Source: DATCVR01 sp036566745 (GTDB lineage Bacteria > Actinomycetota > Actinomycetes > Jiangellales > Jiangellaceae). Taken from it: DNA of 33,236 bases. Numbering within the stretch: the stretch's first letter is position 1; each line of letters opens with the position of its first letter. Where the stretch lies: assembly GCA_036566745.1 (NCBI GenBank), contig DATCVR010000401.1, positions 1 to 33,236 on the forward strand, read 5' to 3'. The translations under genes and the position numbers were made by a program. Below are positions 15,631 through 24,374 of the stretch, piece after piece. The notes below the pieces were generated by a model that did no database searches, was not told the DNA's origin, and worked only from the letters and a program-made list of their open reading frames with translations.

Positions 15631-15666
15631 GTCGAGTCCGGCCGAGGTCGGTCGAGTCCGGCCGAG
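15631..15666. repeat. 16-bp exact direct repeat between convergent genes
   Basis: GTCGAGTCCGGCCGAG occurs at 15631-15646 and 15651-15666, 20 bases apart, in the gap between two convergent stops. It contains CGGCCG and could fold, perhaps as a bidirectional terminator, but no clear stem with a T-run is present. Confidence 0.5.
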
Positions 15667-15672
15667 CCCGCC

Positions 15673-16854
15673 TCAGCCCCGCCCGCCCTCGTGCAGGCCG
15701 GCGTACAACCGGTCACGCAGGTCGTTGACCTCGTCGCCGGTGAGCGTGCGGCTCACCGGGCGCAGCACCACGCGCATCAGCACACCCCGCTGCCCGCGCC
15801 GGATGCCCAGCCGCTCGCGTGCCGCCCTGGGGAGCTCGTCGTACGGCGTGTTCGAGAGCACCGTGACCTCCTCGACCAGGTCGGCGTGGGCCCCCAGCAC
15901 CTCGCGGACGCGGTCGCCGAGGATCTCGTCGTCGACGGTGTCGGCCACGGCGATGGACAGGTCGCGGCGGGCGGGCGGGAGGCTCGACATCGGCTGGTAC
16001 GGCGCGAGGTCGAGCAGCTGCGCGCTCACCCGCGGGTCGGCCGAGCGCAGCAGCCGGATGTCGTCGATCCCCTTGCGCAACATCAGCGCCCTGTCCAGCC
16101 CGAGCCCGAGCGCCAGGCCACTCCACTCGCGCGGGTCGAGGCCGCTGTCCTCGAGAACCTGTGGCGCGACGAGACCGCACTCGGCGATCTCCACCGCGCC
16201 ACCGTCGTGGATGACGTCGACCTGGCGCCCGCCGGTGGTGTACGGATGCTCGGTGCTGCTCCATCGCCAGTGCTGGCCCGGCAACAGCGTGCCGACCAGC
16301 GTGTCGACCATGGCCTGGAGGTCGTCGTGGTCGAGCCGTCGCCCGCCGCGGCGCATCAGCCAGAGATCGAGCTGATGGGGAGTGCCGGTGTGGATCCGGT
16401 CGATGGAGTCGCGGCGATGGCACATGCCCGGCAGGGCGAGCAGGACGTCGGCCGACGGCCGTGCCTCGGCCGCGAGCTGTCGCAGGGCGGGCGGGATTCC
16501 GGCCGAGGTGTGGCTGCGCAGCATCGTCGTCTCGCTGACGTAGCGGGTGTAGCGGACATCGCGCGCCACGGCCGTAGCCGGATAGCCGAGACGGTCGTAG
16601 TTGTCCTCGAGCGACACGACCGGCCGTGATCGGCGGACGCGGGGCTCGGCGTGCCAGGTCGTGGCGAGCGCGTCGACGACATCGTCGACCAGCAGCTGGA
16701 GGGCGTGTGGGCCTTGCTCCGGATCGGTCAGGTCGCGCGTGGACAACGCGCCGACGAGGGTGGGGAGCTGGAGGGGGATGGGGACGGAGCCGGTCGGGGC
16801 CGAGGTGGACGGGGTGACCGGTGCCGTGGACGGAGTGGTGACGAGAGCGGACAT
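15673..16854 (-). CDS. srmL: Single-chain PheRS-like ligase (PheS-type core plus FDX-ACB domain)
   Basis: The protein has 393 residues. Residues 60-290 resemble the class II PheS catalytic core: SETTMLRSHTSAG, the motif-2-like CHRRDSIDRIHTGTPHQLDL (compare the usual RRD..D.TH..FHQ.E), and motif-3-like GLALGLGLDRALMLRKGIDD followed by IRLLRSADPR. Residues 295-390 match the FDX-ACB anticodon-binding domain normally on PheT (PPARRDLSIAVAD; SRTLTGDEVNDLR). The same fusion forms mitochondrial monomeric PheRS. In bacteria such stand-alone proteins are recorded as PheS-related ligases of unknown substrate (SrmL); I am fairly but not fully sure of that name. The FHQ.E equivalent reads PHQLD, so Phe charging is not assured. 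A leaderless-type promoter and a 23-codon frame precede it. Confidence 0.8.
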   Translation of the reverse strand: MSALVTTPSTAPVTPSTSAPTGSVPIPLQLPTLVGALSTRDLTDPEQGPHALQLLVDDVVDALATTWHAEPRVRRSRPVVSLEDNYDRLGYPATAVARDVRYTRYVSETTMLRSHTSAGIPPALRQLAAEARPSADVLLALPGMCHRRDSIDRIHTGTPHQLDLWLMRRGGRRLDHDDLQAMVDTLVGTLLPGQHWRWSSTEHPYTTGGRQVDVIHDGGAVEIAECGLVAPQVLEDSGLDPREWSGLALGLGLDRALMLRKGIDDIRLLRSADPRVSAQLLDLAPYQPMSSLPPARRDLSIAVADTVDDEILGDRVREVLGAHADLVEEVTVLSNTPYDELPRAARERLGIRRGQRGVLMRVVLRPVSRTLTGDEVNDLRDRLYAGLHEGGRG

Positions 16855-16922
16855 GTCGCGGCCTACTTCACGTGAGCTGGGGCGGTGGGTGAGCCTCCCC
16901 CGGCCAGGGCGTCCGCGAAGGG

Positions 16923-16994
16923 TCAGGCGTGCCGGCCCTCCGGGCGACGGACATCCGCCGACCGGGGGCTGCTAAACAGGCGCTGACCTGGCAT
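16923..16994 (-). CDS. Possible 23-codon leader peptide of the PheRS-like gene
   Basis: ATG 16994 lies seven bases after a TAACCT -10 box, where a transcript would be expected to begin, so the frame could be translated as a leaderless ORF. It encodes MPGQRLFSSPRSADVRRPEG and three more residues, then TGA. It contains one Phe only, so classic Phe attenuation is unlikely. It ends 68 bases before the ligase ATG. Reality of translation is not shown. Confidence 0.25.
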   Translation of the reverse strand: MPGQRLFSSPRSADVRRPEGRHA

Positions 16995-17001
16995 GCCTAC
17001 G

Positions 17002-17031
17002 AGGTTAGCCGACGGGGCGGCGCGCGGCCAA
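17002..17031 (-). promoter_or_regulatory. Promoter of the PheRS-like gene
   Basis: On the minus strand TTGGCC (17026-17031) and TAACCT (17002-17007) are separated by 18 bases, giving a start near 16995. It lies directly after the stop of the LAL regulator gene, so the ligase need not depend on read-through. Confidence 0.35.
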
Positions 17032-17032
17032 G

Positions 17033-19990
17033 CTAGGGATGCTCGAGCAGGCCGCGTTGGTAGGCCAGGGCGACGGCCTCGGTGCGACTGGCGGCTCCGA
17101 GCTTGGCCATGGCTCGCGACACGTGGACGCTGACGGTCTTCTCGCTGATGAAGAGCTCGTCGCCGACCTGGCGGTTGGTGTGGCCCTGGGCGACGAGCGC
17201 GAGCACGGCGTGCTCGCGCGGGGTGAGCAGCTCGGCGACCGGCGCGGTGCCGCCGGCCAGGCCGACGCGTGCCCGGCGGGCGAGCTGGCGTACGGCGTCG
17301 GCCAGCGGAGTGGCCCCGAGCTCCTCGGCGGTGGCGAGAGCGGAGCTGATCTCGGCCGCGGCGGCGTCGCGCTCGCCCGCGGCGATCAGCGATTCGGCCA
17401 GCCGACGCCGGGCCAGCGCGACGTGGTAGACCTCGCCGTAGCCGAAGGCGTCGACGACGGCGTGCCACACCTGCGGGTCGTCCTGGCCGTGGAGGCGAGC
17501 CTCCTCGGCGGTGGCGCGGGCGAGCCAGGCGCGGCCCTCGGGTCCCATCTCGGAGGCTCGCGGATGACCGCGCTCGGCGGTCTCGCGGGCGAACGCCGCG
17601 TAGTGTTCGCCTGCCTCGACGGCGCGCTTCTCGGCCGCCGTGTCGCGGCGCTGACGAGCCGCGCGGGCGAGATCGGCCTGGGCCGCGACCGCCAGGGTCG
17701 CCAGCCGGATACCGCCGAGCGGCCATTCGTTCGTGGAGGACTTGCGCATGGAGTCGAGGGCTTCGTCGACGACGGACGTGGCGCCCTCGGGCCGCTCGCG
17801 CCAACAAGCCAGCTCAGTGCCGGCGATGCCGGCGAGCATGGCGATCTGGGAGTCGCGGTGCCATTCGGGGCGCAGCGCGGCGAGGTGGCGCTCGGCGGTG
17901 TCGAACTCGCCCCGGCCCACGCTGACCATGACGCTGCAGGCCGCGAGCAGTGCCGTGATGGTGTCGGAGACGTGCTCGCCGGGCGGGCGGGAGGCGACGG
18001 CGGCTTCGTCCCAGCTGCCGCGGGCGTAGTGGACCATCGCCCGCATCCAGCGGATCTCGAGGCCGTAGGTGCTCCAGGTGAGGCCGAGCTCGACAGCTCG
18101 CCGGTCGGCGTCGTCGGCGATGGTGGCGGCGAGGTCGGGCAGGCCCTGTTCGTAGCGGGTGGTGACGAGGTTGAAGAGCGCGCGTAGCTCGACGTTGGGG
18201 GCTCGAGCCTCGACCGCGCGCGCTCGGGCTTGGTCGAGTAGCTCGCAGGCCTCCTCGACCTCGCCCATCCGGACGCGGCCGAACGCCAGCGAGATCAGGG
18301 CGTCGGCCTCGACCTCGAGGGAGCCGGATTCGCGGGCGTCGCGGACCGCGGCCTCGGCGAGCTCGTGGATCTTGGACTCGTCGCTGGGGCGCCAGCTGCG
18401 CGCCCGGGTGGCCAGCACCCAGGCACGTTCGTGGCTGGGCGGGCTGTCGCGGATGAGCTGCCATGCGTCGTCGATGGTGGTGGCGGCGTCGTCCCAGCGT
18501 CCGTTGGCCAGCAGCACGTGGGTGAGGACGCGGCGGACGTCGGCGGCCAGCACGGGGTCGTCCGTGGCGTCGGCGAGGGGCACGGACGCCTGGGCGAAGG
18601 CGAGCGCGCGCTCGGGGTGCCCGGCCGCCCCAGCCACGTAGGTGGCCTTGCGCATGAGCCCGAGCTCGTCGATGCCGGCGCGGCGCTCGGGATCGTCGAC
18701 GGCGTGCCACAGCTCGAGCGCCTGCTCGACGTGGCGCAGCTCGGCTCCGAGGGCGCCGACCCGCATGGCTTCGTCGGCTGCCTGGACCGACGCGGTGAGG
18801 GCCTGGGCGAGGTCGTTGCTGCGCAGGCTGTGGTGGGCCAGCGCGGCGGCCAGGCCCGGCTCGGGATTGTCGATGATGAGGTGGGCGTAGGCGGCGTGGA
18901 GCCGGACCCGCTCGCCCGGCAGGAGATCGGCGTAGATGGCCTCGCGCTGCAGGGCGTGGCGGAAGGCGTAGGAGTCGGAGTCGTCGGAGACCAGGATGTG
19001 GTGCTGGACGGACTCGCGCAGGGCGGTCTCGAGGACGTCTTCGTCGATCCCGAGCACGGACCGTAAGGTGGCGTGGCGCACTCGGCGCCGGCCGGTGACC
19101 GACACCGCGCCGACCACCCGCTGAGCCGCGGGGCTGAGCTGTTCGAACCGCGCGAGCAGGACGTCGGCGAGGGCGGTGGGGATGCCGCCGCGGTCGGTGG
19201 CCTGCGCGGCGAAGAGCTCTTCGGCGAAGAACGCGTTGCCCTCGGAGCGTTCGGCGACGTCGACTGCGAGCCGCTCGTCGACGACGTCCTCGGCCAGGGC
19301 CCGGACGAACTCGAGCGACTCGACGGCGTCGAAGGGCTTGAGGTCGAGCCGGTCCACCGCGGGCAGCCGGACGATCTCGGCGAGGAAGGGCCGCAGCGGG
19401 TGCTGGCGGTGGAGGTCGTCGGACCGGTAGGTGGCCACGATCAGCACCCGCTGGGTACTGAGCCGGGACAGCAGGAAAGACAGGAGGTCGCGAGTGGAGG
19501 GATCGCTCCAGTGGAGGTCCTCGATCTCGAGCACCACGGGTTGCTCGGCGGCGGCGTCGCTGAGCGCGCCCAGTACGGCGTCGAAGAGCTGGAGCTGGCC
19601 GAGATCCTGTTGGGCCGCGGCCGGAGCACGGACGCCGTGGCCGGTGAGGGTGGTGAGGGGGAGACGATCGGCCACGGCGTCCTCGTGGGCGGCGCGCAGT
19701 TGCTCGATGATCTCCATGAACGGCAGGAACGGCAGGCCGGCCTCGCCGATGCCCAGGCAGCGCCCGACGAACACCTCGGCACCCTCGGCCCGGGCGACCT
19801 CGGCGAACTCGGTGAGGACGCGGCTCTTGCCCACGCCGGCGTCGCCGGAGACCAGCACGGCCCCGGCGGCACCCTCGGAGGCGCGCTGGAGCGCCGCACG
19901 CAGCTGAGCCAGCTCAGCGTGGCGCGCGACGAACGGGACTCCGGAGCCGAGTCGGGGCACGAGTGCGATGTTCGCATACCCCACCGACAC
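17033..19990 (-). CDS. LuxR-family LAL regulator with AAA-type ATPase domain
   Basis: The protein has 985 residues. The N-terminal NTPase (about 18-280) begins FVARHAELAQLRAALQRA and has Walker A SGDAGVGKSR and Walker B VVLEIEDLHWSD. A long helical, TPR-like region (about 350-900) follows. The C-terminal LuxR helix-turn-helix (about 920-980) reads LTPREHAVLALVAQGHTN with FISEKTVSVHVSRAMAKLG. The size and architecture are those of large ATP-binding LuxR regulators (MalT-like), which activate genes after ligand and ATP binding. GTG 19990 is used; GTG 19960 would give the same domain. CCACCG/CGGTGG (19981-20001) forms an inverted repeat at the start and may be autoregulatory. Targets are unknown. 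It is upstream of the PheRS-like gene on the same strand, but that gene has its own promoter-like site. Confidence 0.92.
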   Translation of the reverse strand: MSVGYANIALVPRLGSGVPFVARHAELAQLRAALQRASEGAAGAVLVSGDAGVGKSRVLTEFAEVARAEGAEVFVGRCLGIGEAGLPFLPFMEIIEQLRAAHEDAVADRLPLTTLTGHGVRAPAAAQQDLGQLQLFDAVLGALSDAAAEQPVVLEIEDLHWSDPSTRDLLSFLLSRLSTQRVLIVATYRSDDLHRQHPLRPFLAEIVRLPAVDRLDLKPFDAVESLEFVRALAEDVVDERLAVDVAERSEGNAFFAEELFAAQATDRGGIPTALADVLLARFEQLSPAAQRVVGAVSVTGRRRVRHATLRSVLGIDEDVLETALRESVQHHILVSDDSDSYAFRHALQREAIYADLLPGERVRLHAAYAHLIIDNPEPGLAAALAHHSLRSNDLAQALTASVQAADEAMRVGALGAELRHVEQALELWHAVDDPERRAGIDELGLMRKATYVAGAAGHPERALAFAQASVPLADATDDPVLAADVRRVLTHVLLANGRWDDAATTIDDAWQLIRDSPPSHERAWVLATRARSWRPSDESKIHELAEAAVRDARESGSLEVEADALISLAFGRVRMGEVEEACELLDQARARAVEARAPNVELRALFNLVTTRYEQGLPDLAATIADDADRRAVELGLTWSTYGLEIRWMRAMVHYARGSWDEAAVASRPPGEHVSDTITALLAACSVMVSVGRGEFDTAERHLAALRPEWHRDSQIAMLAGIAGTELACWRERPEGATSVVDEALDSMRKSSTNEWPLGGIRLATLAVAAQADLARAARQRRDTAAEKRAVEAGEHYAAFARETAERGHPRASEMGPEGRAWLARATAEEARLHGQDDPQVWHAVVDAFGYGEVYHVALARRRLAESLIAAGERDAAAAEISSALATAEELGATPLADAVRQLARRARVGLAGGTAPVAELLTPREHAVLALVAQGHTNRQVGDELFISEKTVSVHVSRAMAKLGAASRTEAVALAYQRGLLEHP

Positions 19991-20206
19991 TTTGCCGGTG
20001 GCCGGGCGCCGGCTCGGTCCGGCCGGACATGCCGGTCACGTCGGCGACGCCGCCCCACGCCGCCGGAAACGGAGTCGTCAGGGAAAGTCCCGTCGTGATC
20101 ATGCCGACGAGCCTCGCCCTGAGGGCCGGCACGGCGCATCGGGAGGATGCCTACGTTCGGGCCCGGACTGACCCTTACCCGGGCTGAGCGAGCACCGGCC
20201 GTCGGG

Positions 20207-21169
20207 TCAGTCGTACGGCGTGTCCGGGATCGGGAAGGGCTCCTGGTCGCCGAAGATCCGACGGGTCCGCTCGAGCTCCTCTTCGCGCACCCGCGCCTGC
20301 GCCGCGGCCCACTCCTCGGGGGTGAAGTCCTTCAGCCGCATCCGCCGGATCGTCTCCGGGTCGGCGAGATGAGGTGGCGGCGGGTACGGCGGGGTGACCA
20401 GCGTGAGCCCTCGGCCGACCCGGTCGGCGTGCACACGGTCGACGACGAGCGTGAGCGTGTCGCCATCGCCCGGGGTGGCCGCCTCGACGTCCAGGACGAG
20501 CACGCTCCGGCCGGACTGGTTCTGCAGCTTCGTGTTCGCGGACACCGAGCCGTGGTCGAGGCGCCCGGTCACCCGCACGCCGCCCCCGCCGGCGTCCGAG
20601 ATCCCCTCGACCACGAACTGCACGGCATCGGGGTCGACCGTGGGCCACCATCCCGTGGCGCCACCGACGTGGTGGGTCTCGCCGATGATCTGCTCGGCGG
20701 TGTCGGCGTCGATCGGGGTGAGGTCCGGCGGGTCGTTCGTCAGCCCGGGATTGTGGAAGATCGCGATGGCCGAGGTCGGCATCCAGGTCTCGTGGCGGCA
20801 GAACATCTCTTCGATGAGCAGCTCGGGGCTGGAGATCGCGCGGTACACCGTGGTGGCGCGCGGCGATCCGTCGGGCGCGGACGTGGTGAGGCTCCAATAT
20901 CGGGTGAACCGCCCGGGATCGGCGACCAGTGCCCCCGCGTGCGCGGCGCTGACCGTGCGGAGCATGACGCGGTGCGGCGGAGCCACGTCGCGTTCGGCGG
21001 CGGCCGGCCACTGCCAGCGCAGATGCCGTGGGCGCCCCGGCTCGTGCCATTCCCGGTCGAGCACGGAGAAGTACTCCCACCCGTCGCCGCCGCGCCGCCA
21101 CAGGCCGCGGGGCGCGTCGATGGTGTCGCCTGGTCTGACCTCGACGACGTACTCGTGACGCTCGTCCAT
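20207..21169 (-). CDS. Conserved-looking protein of unknown function
   Basis: The protein has 320 residues and starts at ATG 21169 behind GAGGGAG. I do not recognise the family. It has an N-terminal part VRPGDTIDAPRGLWRRGGDG, a central Trp/His-rich section (MFCRHETWMPTSAIAIFHNP, GETHHVGGATGWWP), a beta-rich stretch of charged and hydrophobic alternation (residues 180-255), then a charged C-terminal helix with KDFTPEEWAAAQARVREEEL. No signal peptide, membrane helix or nucleotide motif is seen. It lies on the same strand as the PfkB gene (74 bases downstream of it) and could be co-transcribed. Confidence 0.7.
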   Translation of the reverse strand: MDERHEYVVEVRPGDTIDAPRGLWRRGGDGWEYFSVLDREWHEPGRPRHLRWQWPAAAERDVAPPHRVMLRTVSAAHAGALVADPGRFTRYWSLTTSAPDGSPRATTVYRAISSPELLIEEMFCRHETWMPTSAIAIFHNPGLTNDPPDLTPIDADTAEQIIGETHHVGGATGWWPTVDPDAVQFVVEGISDAGGGGVRVTGRLDHGSVSANTKLQNQSGRSVLVLDVEAATPGDGDTLTLVVDRVHADRVGRGLTLVTPPYPPPPHLADPETIRRMRLKDFTPEEWAAAQARVREEELERTRRIFGDQEPFPIPDTPYD

Positions 21170-21243
21170 GTCGGCTCCCTCGACGTCGTTGCCGTCATCG
21201 ACGTAGGTGCGCGTGGACGGCCTCGGGTGACACCCGCCGGGGC

Positions 21244-22218
21244 TCAGCCGAGCTCGGCGGCCGTAGGGGGATCGGCCCCGCGGCGCGAGCAGGTGATCGC
21301 CGCGACCCGGGCGGCCCGGTCGAGGACGCGTCGCAGCGCGTCGGCACCCAGGCCGGCCAGCTCGTCACGCCGAGCGCCCCCGAGCACGTCGTCCAGCCGC
21401 AGCGAGTCGACCAGGCCAGCCGTGAACGCGTCGCCGGCGCCAACCGTGTCGACGACGTCCACGGCGCGCGCCCCGACCGCCACCCGCCCGCCACCGTCGG
21501 TGAAGGCCACGGCGCCCTGCCCACCCCGGGTGAGCACGACCAGCGCGGGCCCGCTCCGAGCCCAACGCTCGGCGACGTCGGCCGGATCGGACCCGGGCAC
21601 CAGCCAGGCGAGGTCCTCGTCGCTGACCTTGACCACGTCGGCCAGCGTGACCAGCTCCTCCCACCGTTCGACGACGTGGGCGTGGGACGGCAGCAGCGCT
21701 GGACGCAGGTTGGGGTCGAGCACGATGCTGGCCACGCCCCGGGCACGCTCGCGGCGGACCAGGCGCAGGAGCGCACTCGCGCCGGGTTCGCGGGCGGCGG
21801 CGATGGAGCCGGTGCAGAGGGCGACGGCGCCCTCGGGGAGGCGGTCGGGCAGTTCGTCGTCGCACCAGCCCCAGTCGGCCGTTCCGTCGGCATAGAAGTC
21901 GTAGGCGGCGTGGCCGGCGTCGTCGAGCGACACCACCGCGAGAGTGGTCGGCTCGGCGGCCGCAACGGCGTGATCGAGGCGGACGCCGTTGGCGTCGAGA
22001 TGCCCGCGCACCACCGCGCCGAAGGCACCCGTGCCCAGCCGGGCGAGCAGGTGGGTGGGCGCCCCGAGGCGGGCCAGCCCGACGGCGACGTTGGCCGGCG
22101 AGCCGCCGGGAACCGCACGGAAGAGGTTGCGGCCGGCGGACGGACCTGGGGCCGGGTCGGGGACGAGGTCGACCAGTGCCTCGCCCGCGACGACGATGCT
22201 CGCGCTCTGTCGGGTCAC
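21244..22218 (-). CDS. PfkB-family carbohydrate kinase
   Basis: The protein has 324 residues. Signature 1 is PGGSPANVAVGLARLG; signature 2 is DTVGAGDAFTAGLV with the catalytic base Asp in GAGD. The N-terminal VAGEALVDLVPDP and the acceptor region are fructokinase- or 2-keto-3-deoxygluconate-kinase-like. It phosphorylates a sugar with ATP; the exact sugar is uncertain. GTG 22218 is chosen because TACGGT lies eight bases before it, suggesting a leaderless transcript, and the frame above has no gene-like composition. It is divergent from the malic enzyme gene. Confidence 0.9.
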   Translation of the reverse strand: MTRQSASIVVAGEALVDLVPDPAPGPSAGRNLFRAVPGGSPANVAVGLARLGAPTHLLARLGTGAFGAVVRGHLDANGVRLDHAVAAAEPTTLAVVSLDDAGHAAYDFYADGTADWGWCDDELPDRLPEGAVALCTGSIAAAREPGASALLRLVRRERARGVASIVLDPNLRPALLPSHAHVVERWEELVTLADVVKVSDEDLAWLVPGSDPADVAERWARSGPALVVLTRGGQGAVAFTDGGGRVAVGARAVDVVDTVGAGDAFTAGLVDSLRLDDVLGGARRDELAGLGADALRRVLDRAARVAAITCSRRGADPPTAAELG

Positions 22219-22319
22219 GCCGACACCGTAGGCCCACCCCTGTGGATGCCGACATCGTGACCGGGAACCACGATCCTCTACCGTGGTGCACCTCACCCCG
22301 ACGAAGGAGTCAGGTCCCC

Positions 22320-23753
22320 GTGGTCAGCGTCCCCAGTGTGTCGTACTCGATCACCGTGCGGCTCGAGGTGCCGGCCGGCGGCACCGCAGTCAGCCAGCTC
22401 ACCACCGCGGTCGAGAAGGCCGCTGGCCTGGTCACCGCGCTCGACGTCACGGCCTCGGGCAACGACCGCATCCGGGTCGACGTCACCTGCGCCGCCTCGT
22501 CCTCCGGCCATGCCGACGAGCTGGTCGACTCGCTGCGCTCGGTGCCCGGCGTGGTCATCGGCAAGGTCAGCGACCGGACGTTCCTGGTCCACCTCGGCGG
22601 CAAGATCGAGATCACCTCCAAGGTGCCGATCCGTAACCGCGACGACCTCTCGCTCATCTACACCCCGGGCGTGGCGCGCGTGTCGCAGGCGCTGGTCGAC
22701 AATCCCGAGGACGCCCGGCGGCTCACCATCAAGCGCAACACCGTCGCGGTCGTCACCGACGGCTCCGCGGTGCTCGGCCTGGGCAACATCGGCCCCGTCG
22801 CCGCCTTGCCGGTCATGGAGGGCAAGGCCGCGCTGTTCAAGCGGTTCGCCGACATCGACGCGTTCCCGATCTGCCTCGACACCCAGAACATCGAGGAGAT
22901 CATCGCCACGGTCCGCCACATCGCCCCGGTGTTCGCGGGCATCAACCTCGAGGACATCTCCGCGCCGCGCTGCTTCGAGATCGAGGCGCGCCTGCGTGAG
23001 CTGCTCGATATTCCGGTCTTCCACGACGACCAGCACGGCACCGCCATCGTCGTCCTGGCGGCGCTGCACAACGCCCTCAAGGTGGTCGGCAAGGACATCG
23101 GCTCCATCCGGGTCGCGATGTCGGGTGCGGGTGCGGCCGGGCACGCCATCGCCCAGCTCCTGGTGGCGGCCGGCGTCCGCGACCTCGTGGCGGCCGACGT
23201 CCACGGTGTCATCCACCCGGGCCGCCACGACCTCACCGGCATCCCCACCTGGTACCTCGAATCCACCAACCCCCGCGGCATCACCGGCACGCTGCGCGAG
23301 GCCGTCGCCGGCGCCGATGTGTTCGTGGGGGTGTCGGCGCCCAACGTCCTCACCGCCGCCGACGTCGCCACGATGGCCGACCGCTCGATCGTCTTCGCCC
23401 TGGCCAACCCCGAGCCCGAGATCGACCCGCGCGAGGCGAGCCGGTACGCCGCGGTGGTCGCCACCGGCCGCAGCGACTACCCCAACCAGATCAACAACGT
23501 CCTGGCCTTCCCGGGCGTGTTCCGCGGCCTGCTCGACGCCCAGAGCCGCTCGATCACCACCGAGATGCTCACCGCCGCCGCCAAGGCGCTGGCCGCCACC
23601 GTCAAGGACGACGAGCTCAACTCCTCCTACATCGTGCCCAGTGTGTTCCACTCCGGGGTGGCCGAGGCGGTGGCGGCGGCCGTGCGGGGCAGTGTCGAGA
23701 CCATCCGCAAGGTGGCCGAGGAGACCGGCGAGTTCCCGGCCGTGCGGGTCTGA
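22320..23753 (+). CDS. NAD(P)-dependent malic enzyme with N-terminal ACT domain
   Basis: The protein has 477 residues from GTG 22320, ten bases after GAAGGAG. An ACT-like domain (about 5-85: YSITVRLEVPAGGTAVSQL) is followed by the catalytic parts: Tyr in SLIYTPGVARV, Lys in EGKAALFKRFADIDAFP, metal ligands in NLEDISAPRCFEIE and FHDDQHGTAIV, and the dinucleotide site SGAGAAGHAIAQ. It converts malate to pyruvate and CO2 with NAD+ or NADP+. ACT domains bind amino acids or other effectors, so allosteric control is likely. Adding an ACT domain to the short bacterial type is seen in actinobacteria and firmicutes. YqgE follows 37 bases downstream. Confidence 0.94.
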   Translation: MVSVPSVSYSITVRLEVPAGGTAVSQLTTAVEKAAGLVTALDVTASGNDRIRVDVTCAASSSGHADELVDSLRSVPGVVIGKVSDRTFLVHLGGKIEITSKVPIRNRDDLSLIYTPGVARVSQALVDNPEDARRLTIKRNTVAVVTDGSAVLGLGNIGPVAALPVMEGKAALFKRFADIDAFPICLDTQNIEEIIATVRHIAPVFAGINLEDISAPRCFEIEARLRELLDIPVFHDDQHGTAIVVLAALHNALKVVGKDIGSIRVAMSGAGAAGHAIAQLLVAAGVRDLVAADVHGVIHPGRHDLTGIPTWYLESTNPRGITGTLREAVAGADVFVGVSAPNVLTAADVATMADRSIVFALANPEPEIDPREASRYAAVVATGRSDYPNQINNVLAFPGVFRGLLDAQSRSITTEMLTAAAKALAATVKDDELNSSYIVPSVFHSGVAEAVAAAVRGSVETIRKVAEETGEFPAVRV

Positions 23754-23790
23754 TCCGCCACCCGGCGCGCCGACCAGGCACCATGGAACC

Positions 23791-24354
23791 GTGAAGGGCA
23801 ACGGCGAGTCGCTGACCGGGCAGCTGCTGGTTGCCGCGCCGGCGCTGCGCGAGTCGACGTTCGAGCGCGCCGTCGTGCTGATGCTCTCGCACGACGACGA
23901 CGGCGCGCTGGGCGTGGTGGTCAACAACCCGACCGACGTCCCCGTGGCCGACGTCCTCCCCGGCTGGTCGCCGGTGGTCTCCGAGCCCGACGTCGTGTTC
24001 CAGGGTGGTCCGGTCAGCCTCGACAGCGCGCTGGGCCTGGTGTCGATCGACGGCCGCGACGAACCGCTCGGGATCAGGCGGGTGCGCGGCCGGCTCGGCG
24101 TGGTCGATCTCGACACCCCCACCGAGATCGTGCTGCCAGCGGTCACCGCGATGCGGGTGTTCGCCGGCTACGCGGGCTGGGCGCCGGAACAGCTCGAGGC
24201 CGAGATCGACGAAGGGTCCTGGTACGTCGTCGACGCCGAGCCGTTCGACGCGTTCCGGCTCCACACCACCGACCTCTGGCAGACAGTGCTGCGCCGCCAG
24301 TCCGGACCGCTCGCGCTGATGGCGTCGTTCCCCGACGACCCCTCGCTCAACTGA
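23791..24354 (+). CDS. YqgE/AlgH-family protein
   Basis: The protein has 187 residues from GTG 23791. Recognisable features are LTGQLLVAAPALRESTFERA, VVLMLSHDDDGALGVVVNNPT, VFQGGPVSLDSALGLV and the C-terminal GWAPEQLEAEIDEGSWYVVD. It belongs to the widespread YqgE/AlgH (UPF0301) family. No biochemical role is firmly established. It converges with the first calpain-like gene with only 20 bases between the stops. Together with DUF3039, MFS and the helicase further right it probably marks a conserved chromosomal backbone; that synteny is from memory and inferred. Confidence 0.92.
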   Translation: MKGNGESLTGQLLVAAPALRESTFERAVVLMLSHDDDGALGVVVNNPTDVPVADVLPGWSPVVSEPDVVFQGGPVSLDSALGLVSIDGRDEPLGIRRVRGRLGVVDLDTPTEIVLPAVTAMRVFAGYAGWAPEQLEAEIDEGSWYVVDAEPFDAFRLHTTDLWQTVLRRQSGPLALMASFPDDPSLN

Positions 24355-24374
24355 CGGGCGGCGTCACCACGACG

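Noticed and set aside
16990..17012. GGCTAACCTCGTAGGC on the minus strand resembles the 3' end of the ydaO (c-di-AMP) riboswitch
   Set aside because: The upstream part of such a riboswitch would lie inside the LAL regulator coding region and no other element is present; a promoter explains the sequence better.
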